DNA of 28,604 nucleotides. Source: CAZQIC01 sp964593555. Lineage in GTDB: Bacteria > Bacteroidota > Bacteroidia > JAFLBG01. The notes under the pieces are model-generated. The model was not told where the DNA came from and ran no database searches. It saw only the letters and a list, made by a program, of their open reading frames with translations. The stretch's first letter is position 1. Each line of letters begins with the position of its first letter. The DNA lies in the NCBI GenBank assembly GCA_964593555.1, contig CAZQIC010000056.1, positions 1 through 28,604 of the forward strand. The letters run 5' to 3'. Below are positions 7,634 through 16,800 of the stretch, one piece after another. The position numbers and the translations under genes were made by a program.

Positions 7634-9178
7634 ATGATAAGTACAGATATAAAAACTACATTAAAACAGTTAGGAATAAACGCTCTTAACGAAGGCGCTT
7701 CAACCGGTTGTGATTGGCTAAAATGTGATGGAGAGAAATTAGAATCCTATTCACCGACTGACGGATCTTTAATTGCCGGCATTAGTATGGCAGGAAAGGA
7801 TGAGTATAAAAAAATTATTAACAAAGCTCAACAGGCTTTTGCTGCCTGGCGTATAATTCCCGCTCCTAAGCGCGGGGAAATTGTAAGACAAATTGGAAAT
7901 GAATTAAGAACAAATAAAGAACCGCTTGCAAAATTGGTTTCATACGAAACGGGAAAAATTTACCAGGAGGGTTTGGGTGAAGTACAGGAAATGATCGATA
8001 TATGTGATTTTGCAGTTGGCTTATCGCGCCAGCTTTACGGTTTAACTATGCATTCAGAACGCCCGGGCCATAGGATGTACGAACAATACCATCCATTGGG
8101 TATAGTGGGTGTTATATCCGCTTTTAATTTTCCTGTCGCAGTATGGGCCTGGAACACCATGCTGGCAATGGTTTGCGGAGATGTAATAGTATGGAAGCCT
8201 TCGGAAAAAACACCATTGTGTGCCATTGCGTGTCAAAATATAATTGCAAAAGTGTTGAAAGAAAATAATGTTCCGGAAGGTGTTTGTAATTTATTGATCG
8301 GTGATTATAAGATCGGCGAATTGCTTGCAAGTGATAAACGAGTTCCATTGGTTTCTGCTACAGGATCAACACGAATGGGTAAAGCAGTGGGTGAGGCCGT
8401 AGCAAAAAGATTGGGAAGAAGTTTATTGGAGTTGGGAGGTAATAATGCAATTATAATAAGTGATAAAGCTAATCTGGATTTAGCATTGCATGCAACTTTG
8501 TTTGGAGCAGCAGGAACTGCAGGACAACGATGCACCACGACACGAAGATTGTTTATACAGGAGAATGTGTACGATATGTTCAAACAAAAATTGGTGAATG
8601 CGTACAAACAAATTAAAATTGGACATCCATTGGAAACGGGAACGCTTGTTGGGCCATTGATAGATAAAATGGCCGTATCAAGTTATTCTTCCGCAATTGA
8701 AAAAGTAAAAAAGGAAGGTGGGAAAATAATTGCGGGAGGAGAAGTGTTGAATGGAAATGAATATGCTTCGGGCTGCTATGTTACGCCTTGTATTGCTGAA
8801 GTTGAAGCCTCATTTAATATTGTAAAAGAAGAAACATTTGCGCCTATACTTTATTTGTCAAAATATAGAACACTGAACGATGCCATTGCACAACACAATG
8901 ACGTGCCGCAGGGATTATCCTCTTCAATATTTACAGACAGCTTACAGGAAGCGGAAAAATTTCTTTCAGCAGAGGGATCTGATTGTGGAATAGCAAATGT
9001 AAATATCGGAACATCTGGTGCAGAAATAGGCGGCGCGTTTGGTGGAGAAAAGGAAACGGGCGGTGGACGTGAATCAGGATCTGATTCCTGGAAGGTATAT
9101 ATGCGCAGGCAGACAAATACTATTAACTATAGTAAGGAATTACCTTTGGCACAGGGAATAAAATTTGGAGATGCGTAA
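7634..9178 (+). CDS. Antiquitin-type aldehyde dehydrogenase (ALDH7 family)
   Basis: This 514-residue cytoplasmic enzyme is expected to oxidise alpha-aminoadipate semialdehyde (in equilibrium with piperideine-6-carboxylate) to alpha-aminoadipate with NAD+, in lysine catabolism. All catalytic landmarks are present: N165 in AFNFP, K188 in WKPSE, the GSTRMG nucleotide loop at 244-249, the general base E266 in LLELGGN and the nucleophile C300 in AGQRCTTTRRLF. The tail (SGAEIGGAFGGEKETGGG, later YSKELPLAQGIKF) closely resembles human ALDH7A1, which makes the subfamily call firm. The substrate is inferred from the family; bacterial names used for this activity include amaB and pcd. It is the first gene of a three-gene plus-strand unit and overlaps the next start. 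Confidence 0.93.
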   Translation: MISTDIKTTLKQLGINALNEGASTGCDWLKCDGEKLESYSPTDGSLIAGISMAGKDEYKKIINKAQQAFAAWRIIPAPKRGEIVRQIGNELRTNKEPLAKLVSYETGKIYQEGLGEVQEMIDICDFAVGLSRQLYGLTMHSERPGHRMYEQYHPLGIVGVISAFNFPVAVWAWNTMLAMVCGDVIVWKPSEKTPLCAIACQNIIAKVLKENNVPEGVCNLLIGDYKIGELLASDKRVPLVSATGSTRMGKAVGEAVAKRLGRSLLELGGNNAIIISDKANLDLALHATLFGAAGTAGQRCTTTRRLFIQENVYDMFKQKLVNAYKQIKIGHPLETGTLVGPLIDKMAVSSYSSAIEKVKKEGGKIIAGGEVLNGNEYASGCYVTPCIAEVEASFNIVKEETFAPILYLSKYRTLNDAIAQHNDVPQGLSSSIFTDSLQEAEKFLSAEGSDCGIANVNIGTSGAEIGGAFGGEKETGGGRESGSDSWKVYMRRQTNTINYSKELPLAQGIKFGDA

Positions 9179-10412
9179 GATATATTACATTTTAATTATC
9201 ACTATAATTTTTTTTTCGGGATGCGCAGATAAAAAATCAGGCCTGCCGAAACTTAAGGAAGGCATGTGGCGTGCAACGCTGACCTTAGATTCTACGAGAG
9301 GAATTTATCTGCCATTTACTTTCGAAGTAAAATACAAAGACACTGGTTATGTATTTACTATTATAAACGGTGAAGAAAAAATTGTGGTGGATGAGATCGC
9401 CACAAAAGACAAGACCATTATTTTTCAGCCGCCGATTTTTGACTCGCAGGTTATCGGCGAATTTAATGACGAAGAAATAGCAGGGCTTTGGCTCAATTAT
9501 GCCCGTCGTGAAAAATATGTTATAGACTTTAATGCTAAGTATGGTCAGGCATTTCGTTTCAAAAAAAATTGTGCAACAACAAAAAATGTTGCAGGGCGCT
9601 GGAAAGTGTTGTTTAGTGCGGGCACCGAAGAGGAAGAAATCGCTATTGGCGTTTTCAAACAAAACGGATCTAGTGTAACGGGAACTTTTTTGACAGAGAC
9701 CGGAGACTACCGTTATCTCGATGGATGTATTGATGCAGATACGTTAATGCTTTCTTGTTTTGATGGCGCACATGCTTTTTTATTTAATGCATTGATTGGT
9801 GCTGATAATGCTATGACAGGTGAATTCTGGTCGGGCATACATCACCATGAAAAATGGACAGCGAAAAAAAATGAATCCTTTCAATTGGCGAATGCGGATT
9901 CGCTTACGACATTGAAACCGGGATATAAAAATATTTCTTTTTCTTTTCCTTCAATAAACGGGGACACTGTCTCATTGAGTGATGAAAAATATAAAGGCAA
10001 GGTTGTGATCGTACAGGTAATGGGTTCATGGTGCCCTAACTGTAAAGATGAAACAGCATGGCTTACAGAAATACATAACAAATATAATTCGCAGGGACTC
10101 GAAGTTGTTGCTTTGGCATTTGAAAAAGCAAGGGAAGATTATATAGCTGTGAAGAATATTAAAAAAATGAAAGATTATTACGGAACGAAATATGATTTTT
10201 TACTGGCAGGCCCTGCAGACAAAACAAAGGCGGGGGAAACATTGTCCGTGTTAAATCATGTAATGGCTTTCCCGACAACAATTTTCATTGACAAAAAGGG
10301 GGTTGTCAGAAAAATACACACGGGATTCTCCGGACCCGGAACAGGGGAGGGGTATGATAAGTTTACAAAGGAGATGGATGTGTTTTTGAAAGCCTTGTTG
10401 GAAGAAAAGTAA
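9171..10412 (+). CDS. Lipoprotein with C-terminal TlpA/ResA-like thioredoxin domain
   Basis: I prefer the ATG at 9171 to the TTG at 9165. It overlaps the aldehyde dehydrogenase gene by 8 bases and gives a normal lipoprotein signal with the lipobox FFSGC (lipidated C18). The first ~240 residues are a beta-rich domain of the kind often found before TlpA domains in Bacteroidota. The thioredoxin fold carries the redox pair WCPNC at residues 287-291 and the cis-proline region AFPTTIFIDKKG. It is probably anchored in the periplasm or outer membrane as a thiol-disulfide reductase or oxidase of unknown partner. The overlap suggests translational coupling with the dehydrogenase, although no metabolic link is obvious. 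Confidence 0.88.
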   Translation: MRKIYYILIITIIFFSGCADKKSGLPKLKEGMWRATLTLDSTRGIYLPFTFEVKYKDTGYVFTIINGEEKIVVDEIATKDKTIIFQPPIFDSQVIGEFNDEEIAGLWLNYARREKYVIDFNAKYGQAFRFKKNCATTKNVAGRWKVLFSAGTEEEEIAIGVFKQNGSSVTGTFLTETGDYRYLDGCIDADTLMLSCFDGAHAFLFNALIGADNAMTGEFWSGIHHHEKWTAKKNESFQLANADSLTTLKPGYKNISFSFPSINGDTVSLSDEKYKGKVVIVQVMGSWCPNCKDETAWLTEIHNKYNSQGLEVVALAFEKAREDYIAVKNIKKMKDYYGTKYDFLLAGPADKTKAGETLSVLNHVMAFPTTIFIDKKGVVRKIHTGFSGPGTGEGYDKFTKEMDVFLKALLEEK

Positions 10413-10417
10413 AGTCA

Positions 10418-10882
10418 ATGGCCGAACAAAGAAACAAAAATTGGAGTAGAAACGTGGTGATAACTCTTATGGTTGGTTTTGCTGTGTTTGTTGTAATGAA
10501 AGCAGAATGTAATCGGCTAAAATTAAATGGGAAAAATCGGATGAGTATTGGAGTAATTGATGAATATCATACGGCTCATTTTAGATTTGAATATGATTAT
10601 TCTTTTAAAGTAAATGGTAAAATATATACAGGAAGATCAAAAGGGACTGATATAAAACCCAAAGATATGATGAGTAAAAAGTTTTATGTGAAATTTTACA
10701 CAACGGATCCTGATATTTCTGAAATACTTTTGGATAAACTGCTCAAGATTCAATACAAATCCCACAGGATGGTTGGGCGGAAATTCCTTTGGACAAAAAC
10801 ACTTCTGATTAAACACCATTGCGAGCTGCTCGCGGATGTTGAAACTGTCTTTTTCCCAAAAGAAATTATTTCAAACAGATAG
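10418..10882 (+). CDS. Small membrane protein of unknown function
   Basis: The 154-residue protein has a short basic N terminus, one hydrophobic segment at about residues 13-27 (VVITLMVGFAVFVVM), and a soluble remainder with a beta pattern (FRFEYDYSFKVNGKIYTGRS, then KFYVKFYTTDPDIS). This resembles the beta domain of DUF3592-like single-pass proteins, in which a YSFxVNGKxYxG strand precedes a VxFxxxDP turn. That resemblance is from memory. The gene starts 5 bases after the thioredoxin lipoprotein and is probably co-transcribed with it. A nested inverted repeat follows it. Confidence 0.7.
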   Translation: MAEQRNKNWSRNVVITLMVGFAVFVVMKAECNRLKLNGKNRMSIGVIDEYHTAHFRFEYDYSFKVNGKIYTGRSKGTDIKPKDMMSKKFYVKFYTTDPDISEILLDKLLKIQYKSHRMVGRKFLWTKTLLIKHHCELLADVETVFFPKEIISNR

Positions 10883-10891
10883 GTTAATCCC

Positions 10892-10987
10892 ATTTATAAA
10901 TACAAAACAGCCTTTCTTTTTTTTGCCTCACCCTTAGTCCCTCTCCAAAAGGAGAGGGAAATATTTGCATGTTTTGTATTTATAAAT
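10892..10987. repeat. Nested inverted repeat (MITE-like; possible bidirectional terminator)
   Basis: Outer arms of 18 bp, 10892-10909 and 10970-10987, are perfect inverted copies of ATTTATAAATACAAAACA. Partly matching flanks (GGTTAAT at 10882, ATTAAACC at 10991) extend the symmetry. In the centre is a strong hairpin, TCCCTCTCC-AAAA-GGAGAGGGA, at 10938-10959. The central CTCACCCTTAGTCCCTCTCC sequence resembles a dispersed repeat I have seen in many Bacteroidota genomes. It lies between convergent genes, so it may also stop transcription from both sides. Confidence 0.75.
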
Positions 10988-11024
10988 AGCATTAAACCGT
11001 AATGGCGTAAAAGATTTCTGATAA

Positions 11025-11903
11025 TTAATTTCCTCCAATAATAATTTTACTTGTCTTTGTTAATTCATTTTGTGTAACCTGCAAAATATAAGTTCCTTTA
11101 GCAAGCGTACTCACATTTATTTCGTTCAATGGTGAGGTAATGGTTTCCAATACACCTGTGTAAACAGACTCACCAAGAATGTTAAAAATGGAAACAGATG
11201 CGGCCTTTCCCTTTTCTAATCCCTGAATAGTTATTTTGTCGGTGGCGGGAATAGGATAGGTCTGAATGTTCAATGAATTGTTTAAATCATGAATTCCTGT
11301 TATTGTAATTGTTCCGTACCCTGTATTTGGCACCGCGTCATTCCAGTATTGATTGGTACCTACAACAGCGATCACATTAATGGTAGAGGAAGAGCCAATG
11401 GCGCTTCGCTTTACTCCCAGTGTAAATGTTTTTGAACTTCCATCTGATTTTACAACCAGGTTGTTTTGTGCCAGGTTGGTATAATTGGGTGTTCCCATTT
11501 GCGATCCTCCATAATCACCTATTCCAATTGTTCCGGTAAAGTTTGGTCCGCCGCTTACCCATGCAGTTAAATATTTTTCATATTTAAATGTAGCATTTTG
11601 CGGGGCTGTTCCCCACCATGCATTACCTGTTGACTGGTTGTTATCTGTATCAATAAAAATATTCATTCCAAATGTAGACGTGCTGTGATTGCTAATGATA
11701 CTTACCCTGAACCATAGTGAGTCGCCTACATTGTCATAGTAATATGACAATGCTCCGCCATCGGGATAAGTTGAGTATGCTCCTACATCGGTGGCTACAT
11801 CAGTCGCGATATTGGTAAAAGTTTGACTGTAGGCATGCGTGCCTATTTGAAAAAGTGCTGCGGTTATTATCGCTTTTGTAAAGTTCTGTATTTGTGTTTT
11901 CAT
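11025..11903 (-). CDS. Secreted beta-sandwich protein with T9SS type A sorting domain
   Basis: This 292-residue protein begins with a signal peptide that ends near AYSQ (residue 27). Residues ~28-205 form a beta-rich domain with an acidic FIDTDNNQSTG loop, a pattern seen in CBM9-like/DOMON-type sugar-binding folds and possibly calcium binding. The C-terminal ~80 residues are a T9SS type A domain (IQTYPIPATDKITIQG, then the LAKGTYILQV and IIIGGN strands). The canonical YPNP is YPIP here. Export through T9SS and surface display or release are inferred. No enzyme motif is visible. It is transcribed alone, divergently from the gene at 12086. Confidence 0.85.
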   Translation of the reverse strand: MKTQIQNFTKAIITAALFQIGTHAYSQTFTNIATDVATDVGAYSTYPDGGALSYYYDNVGDSLWFRVSIISNHSTSTFGMNIFIDTDNNQSTGNAWWGTAPQNATFKYEKYLTAWVSGGPNFTGTIGIGDYGGSQMGTPNYTNLAQNNLVVKSDGSSKTFTLGVKRSAIGSSSTINVIAVVGTNQYWNDAVPNTGYGTITITGIHDLNNSLNIQTYPIPATDKITIQGLEKGKAASVSIFNILGESVYTGVLETITSPLNEINVSTLAKGTYILQVTQNELTKTSKIIIGGN

Positions 11904-11959
11904 TTTGTTTGTGTTTGATTATTGTGTTTCCCCCGTAAGGGAGGTTTTTTTAATTGTTT

Positions 11960-11991
11960 CAAAGGTAGGAGGACAGTTATAGGGATTAAAA
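11960..11991 (-). promoter_or_regulatory. Bacteroidota-type promoter of the gene at 11903
   Basis: On the minus strand TACCTTTG (11967-11960) fits the -7 consensus TAnnTTTG exactly, and TTTT (11991-11988) lies 20 bases upstream at the -33 position. The predicted transcript would have an untranslated leader of about 50 bases. Confidence 0.6.
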
Positions 11992-12021
11992 GAATAGTGG
12001 CCATAACTGTATAATTTATAT

Positions 12022-12060
12022 ATATAGTAATTGATGATTAAACAGCCGTAATTACTATAT
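12022..12060. promoter_or_regulatory. 11-bp inverted repeat upstream of the TPR-like gene
   Basis: ATATAGTAATT at 12022-12032 and its perfect inverse at 12050-12060 are separated by 17 bases and end 25 bases before the ATG at 12086. The position suits an operator or a leader hairpin. No regulator gene is adjacent. Confidence 0.45.
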
Positions 12061-12085
12061 TTATTGTATTCTATATGTAGAATTT

Positions 12086-13621
12086 ATGAAGCCATCTGAA
12101 GATCTTTTTGTTCTGATTAAATCCTTAACACAAAACGAAAAAAGGCATTTTGCCATTTATGCGGATAAATATTCGGGAAGGGGAATGAGAATTTACATTC
12201 TCTTATTTAAAGAAATGGATAAAATGAAGGTGTACGATGAAAAATTAATTCTTCAAAAGTACAGGAAGGAAACATTTGCTAAACAAATACACGTTACGAA
12301 AAATTATTTATACAAACTCATTCTGACAAGCCTGAGAAGTTTTCATGCGGTTACATCGATTGAACTTAAGATCAAAAACCTTTTGCAGGATGTTGAAGTA
12401 TTGTTTAACGAAAAGGCGTTGTACCAGCAATGTTATAAAATATTGAAAAAAGCAAAAGGACTTGCCTCCGGGCACGAAAAATTTATTGCTTTGCAGGAGA
12501 TCAGCGAATGGGAATACCGTGTTGCTTTCGCTCTGGAAGATATGGAAACATTGGAGGCGCTGATGATGAAAAGCTTTTCTGAAGAACAGTTGAATATGGA
12601 GAAACACCTTGAGAAAAGAAGGTTTCAACAATTGCATGCGAAAGTTTTTCTCACTATGAGAAAGAAAGCATCAGTAAGAGATGCTGAATTAAAGAAAAAG
12701 TATGAAAATTTATTTTCGTCTTCTTTGCTTCAAAATAATGATGGGGGTTCCTCTATACAATCCGGATTTTATTTTCACACCCTGCATTTTTTGTATTATG
12801 ATAAGAGGAGTGAATATCGAAAAGCGTTTGAGGCCGCAGGCAAAGCATTAAAGTGTATTGAGAGTAAAATGAACGTAGCCATTGATCAGCCGACCTATTA
12901 TGTGATTGGTTTGAATAATTTTTTGCTGACAGCGCTTAAAATAAAAGAGTACTCACATTTTCTCAGCGCACTTGAAAAAGTGAAGGCAATGACAGCAACA
13001 CTTAACCGATACACGCAGCATATTGAACTGAGAATATTCAAGATTGTTAACCTTTCGGAATTGCGTTATATGATTATGAGAACAGACATTGATGGAGGAA
13101 GAAGGGTGGTAAAAAATATTTCCACCGGACTAAAAACTTTCGAAGGCATGATAGATAAAACGACGGAGGTGGGATTCATTTTCAATATATCATATTTTTA
13201 TTTTTTAGCTGGGGAATATCGTTTGGCAAAACAATGGCTGTCAAAATTGATCATCGACAGGAATGACAAGGTGCGTGAGGATCTTTTTTCTTTGGCAAGA
13301 ATACTGAATCTCCTTATTCACTTTGAGTTAAATGATATGGATACATTAAGTTATATCATTCAATCGTCACGACGATACCTGAGTGGGAAAAAATTATTGT
13401 ATAAAACAGAAGAAAGTGTATTGTCTTTTTTTAAACATATGTTAGAGTCAAATAGAAAGCCAGCCATCACGTTACAAAAAAAATTAAAAAACGAATTTTT
13501 AATCTATGTAAAGGATCCCTACGAAAAAACAGTTTTTGAATTCATAAATCTATTATTATGGATTGAAAGTAAAATAGAAAAAAAATCTTTTTCAGATATA
13601 GCAATAAGCAAAAGACGGTAG
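12086..13621 (+). CDS. TPR-like helical repeat protein of unknown function
   Basis: The 511-residue cytoplasmic protein has no signal peptide or membrane segment. It opens with a segment I recognise from a Bacteroidota-restricted family of unannotated proteins: LIKSLTQNEKRHF, then KQIHVTKNYLYKLILTSLRSF (residues 66-86). The rest is a run of amphipathic helices of TPR-like length, basic and rich in aromatic residues, ending in LLLWIESKIEKKSF. The N-terminal ~90 residues look compact and helical and might bind nucleic acid, which is inference only. The gene at 52-1284 is a truncated paralogue. Multiple family copies near T9SS cargo fit the phylum, but I know of no assigned role. Confidence 0.8.
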   Translation: MKPSEDLFVLIKSLTQNEKRHFAIYADKYSGRGMRIYILLFKEMDKMKVYDEKLILQKYRKETFAKQIHVTKNYLYKLILTSLRSFHAVTSIELKIKNLLQDVEVLFNEKALYQQCYKILKKAKGLASGHEKFIALQEISEWEYRVAFALEDMETLEALMMKSFSEEQLNMEKHLEKRRFQQLHAKVFLTMRKKASVRDAELKKKYENLFSSSLLQNNDGGSSIQSGFYFHTLHFLYYDKRSEYRKAFEAAGKALKCIESKMNVAIDQPTYYVIGLNNFLLTALKIKEYSHFLSALEKVKAMTATLNRYTQHIELRIFKIVNLSELRYMIMRTDIDGGRRVVKNISTGLKTFEGMIDKTTEVGFIFNISYFYFLAGEYRLAKQWLSKLIIDRNDKVREDLFSLARILNLLIHFELNDMDTLSYIIQSSRRYLSGKKLLYKTEESVLSFFKHMLESNRKPAITLQKKLKNEFLIYVKDPYEKTVFEFINLLLWIESKIEKKSFSDIAISKRR

Positions 13622-13632
13622 AATATGCGCGC

Positions 13633-13649
13633 GCAAAGCTTGTCTTTGC
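13633..13649 (+). terminator. Short hairpin after the TPR-like gene
   Basis: GCAAAG-CTTGT-CTTTGC starts 11 bases after the stop codon at 13621. It has no T tract, so it is only a weak candidate terminator. Confidence 0.25.
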
Positions 13650-13694
13650 AACGGTATCGTTATATAATTTATAGCACCATGCAGCCGTAATAAC

Positions 13695-13813
13695 GTTTCA
13701 TAACGTAATAAGTGATCAAAACCGATGTTTTATGAAACAAGACTAAACATAAACCAGTATAAGGAGGTTGATACGTAAGACTATAAAAACTAAATTTTTA
13801 GTGGTTTTTATAG
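13695..13813. repeat. Two inverted repeats in the spacer before the beta-helix gene
   Basis: GTTTCATAA at 13695-13703 pairs with 13730-13738. Further on, CTATAAAAAC at 13781-13790 pairs perfectly with 13804-13813 across 13 bases. The second ends 71 bases before the start at 13885. They could be operators or mRNA hairpins; neither has a terminator-like T tract. The remainder of the 263-bp spacer shows nothing I can support. Confidence 0.45.
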
Positions 13814-13884
13814 ACGAAATAAGTATATTTAGTATCCTGGAAAGGATTGATAAATTAATCTAACAGTTTCCTGTCTGCTGCCTA

Positions 13885-16800
13885 ATGAAATTGCATTGCG
13901 TTAAAAAACGAAAAATTTTGACAAGGCATTTTTTCTTATGTGTTTTATCACTGGTATCTGTTTTCGCCAAGGGTATTACATATACTGTAACAGAAATTAC
14001 TGATGATGGCTCAGGGGTGCCCGCGGGGAGCCTGTCTTGGGCCATTAATGAGGCCAATGGAAACCCTGGCGCTGATCTGATAGATTTCAAAATTGGTGGT
14101 GGTGGCCCTCATGTGATCGACATTACAGGACCTTTACCAGCAATTACAGATAATGATGGTGTTACCATTGATGGTTGGGCTAATGTATCGGATCCCGGCA
14201 TTCCCAACACGGTTCCAGCAATGAATGTTACTTCTGTTACCCCGCTCGATCCAATATATTCTATAATTCTCAACAACTCAACGAATTCTGTTTTAACTGG
14301 ACTCACTGTTGCTTCTGACAAAAATATTATACAAGGGTTAGTTCTTCAAAATTTTGGTGCCCCAGCAGGAGCTGCACCCGGTTCCCCTACGCCTGTAAAT
14401 ATTGGTATTTATATTGAGGGCTCAAATAACCAGGTATTGGGATGTTATATTGGGTTGGATTACACAGGCACAACCAGGGGTGCCAATACTTATTTTGGAA
14501 TAGTTATCGTTGGTCATGATAATATTGTTGGCGATGGAACAGCTGCAGGTACCAATCTTATTTCGGGATTGAACATTGATCTTAGCGCTACAGGAAATTT
14601 ACCTTCTGCCGGGATTCTTATTACTTCTGCCAGAAGTTATGGAAATATTGTCAATGGAAATATTATTGGTCTTCAGGCGGACGGGACAACAGTAGTGGCT
14701 GGCGCAGTACAGCATTATGGTATTTATATTACTGATGAGGCTACAGATAATTATATTACAGGAGATATTTTAGATGCAGAACAGGGAAATGTTATATCCG
14801 GAAATGTATCCTCAGGAATAAGCATTGATAGTAAAGTTGGCATAAATTATGTCAGAGGAAATATCATAGGCCCACAAGCTAATGGTACAACATTGGTGGC
14901 TTCTAATCCCCATGCGTATGGGGTAGATATTACTAATGGCTCCCCAAGCAATTCTATTGGTGGAATTTTAGGAAACTACCGTAACGTGATCTCCGGTAAT
15001 GAGGGAGTGGGAATTAATATAAACGGAGATGGGAATACTGTAGAAGGTAATTATATAGGTCTTGCAAAGGATGGTGCAAGCATTATAGCTTCAAGCGCAC
15101 AAGATTACGGAATTGAGATTTCAGGGTCCAGTAACATTATAGGAGGTGATGCAAGCCTTTTCTTTGTTGGTAATGTAATTTCCGGAAATACTTTTTCGGG
15201 ATTGTTCGTTACCGGAAGTTCAAATACAATTGCCAGTAATATCATAGGTCCAAGGACTAACGGAACAACTTATGTTACATCAAATCCTCAGCTGTATGGT
15301 ATCGTATTCAGGGCTGCTTCGGGAAATACAGTTGGTGGAATTTCTTCTGACTATCGTAATATAATATCCGCCAATGAAACAAGCGGTATTTTCCTCGGGA
15401 CTTCTTCATCCACTAATATTATATCAGGTAATTACATTGGTTTAGATATAAATGGAACCACGATCATATCCTCCAGTTCACAAGACTACGGAATAGAGGT
15501 TGGTGGATCTGCAAGCTCTAACATTATTGGAGGTTTAACGGCCGGAGAAAAGAATGTGATTTCTGGGAATACTTATGGTGTTTATATAACCAGTACCTCG
15601 GGAACGAATACAATAAAAGGAAATACCATTGGTCCGCGGACCAATGGTAGTGCATATGTTACGTCTAATCCTCAGGCTTACGGAGTGTATATCAGTAGTT
15701 CTCCCAATAATATCATTGGCGGAAGTGCAGCCGGATCTAGGAATATTATTTCAGCGAATGAAACATGCGGAACGTATATTACAGGAGCATCGGCAACAGG
15801 GAATTTAATAAAGGGAAACTATATTGGTCTTTCTTCTGATGGTACTACTTTTATCACCACCAGCTCACAGGATTTTGGTGTATTCCTTACCAGCTCTGCA
15901 GGCAATAATACTATAGGAGGAACTACTGCAGGAGATGGTAATGTTATCTCCGGAAATGGTATTGCGGCTGGTGGTACCGGCTATGGAATATATACCAATA
16001 GCGGTGTTGGAAATACTTTTGTTGGAAATATAATCGGACCAAGGGCGGATGGTATTACGTATCTTAATCAGTACCAGGAGCAGGGTATATATATAAGTGG
16101 TTCGCCCAATAATACTATTGGTGGTAATTCATCAGGTGCAAGGAATACGATATCCGCGCATAGGTATTATGGAATATACATTATCGGAGCAGGGTCAACC
16201 GGAAACGTAATAAAAGGAAACTACATCGGCCCTGCTAGTAATGGAACTTCATTTATTACATCAAGTGCTCAGCAATATGGTGTATACTTCAATAGCAATA
16301 TAACCAACATTACCATTGGAGGCACTGCTGCCGGAGAAGGCAATCTTATTGCCGGTAACTGGTCAGGGCTTTCTTTGGGTGCCACCAACAGCAATATCAC
16401 CATACAGGGAAATCTTCTTGGTGCAATACAGGCCAATGGAACATCCACTTTAGCCGGAGCTACTTGTTTTTTTGGGATTAATCTGTTAGGCTCAACAAAT
16501 AATACAATTGGAGGTACGGGCGCTGCACGGAATATAATATCTAATAATAGTTTGGAGGGTATATTGATTCAGAATGGGTCCTCCGGGAATACAATTAAAG
16601 GAAATTATATAGGCACTAACATAAATGGAACTGCCGCCTTGGGTACTCAGCCTATCGGAATTCTGCTTAACAATAATTTATCTGTTCCGGTAACTATTGG
16701 TGGCACTGGAGCAGGGGAAGGCAATCTGATTTCAGGTAATACTTCTTATGGTATTCAACAATTAAATCCCACTGCAGGAACTACCATAGTAGGAAATTAT

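Noticed and set aside
8305..8607. 100-residue minus-strand open frame inside the aldehyde dehydrogenase gene
   Set aside because: It is a shadow of a strongly conserved coding region (it covers the E266/C300 motifs on the other strand).
13625..13690. 21-residue open frame starting 4 bases after the TPR-like gene
   Set aside because: Its composition is uninformative, it contains the hairpin at 13633, and it has no ribosome-binding signal.
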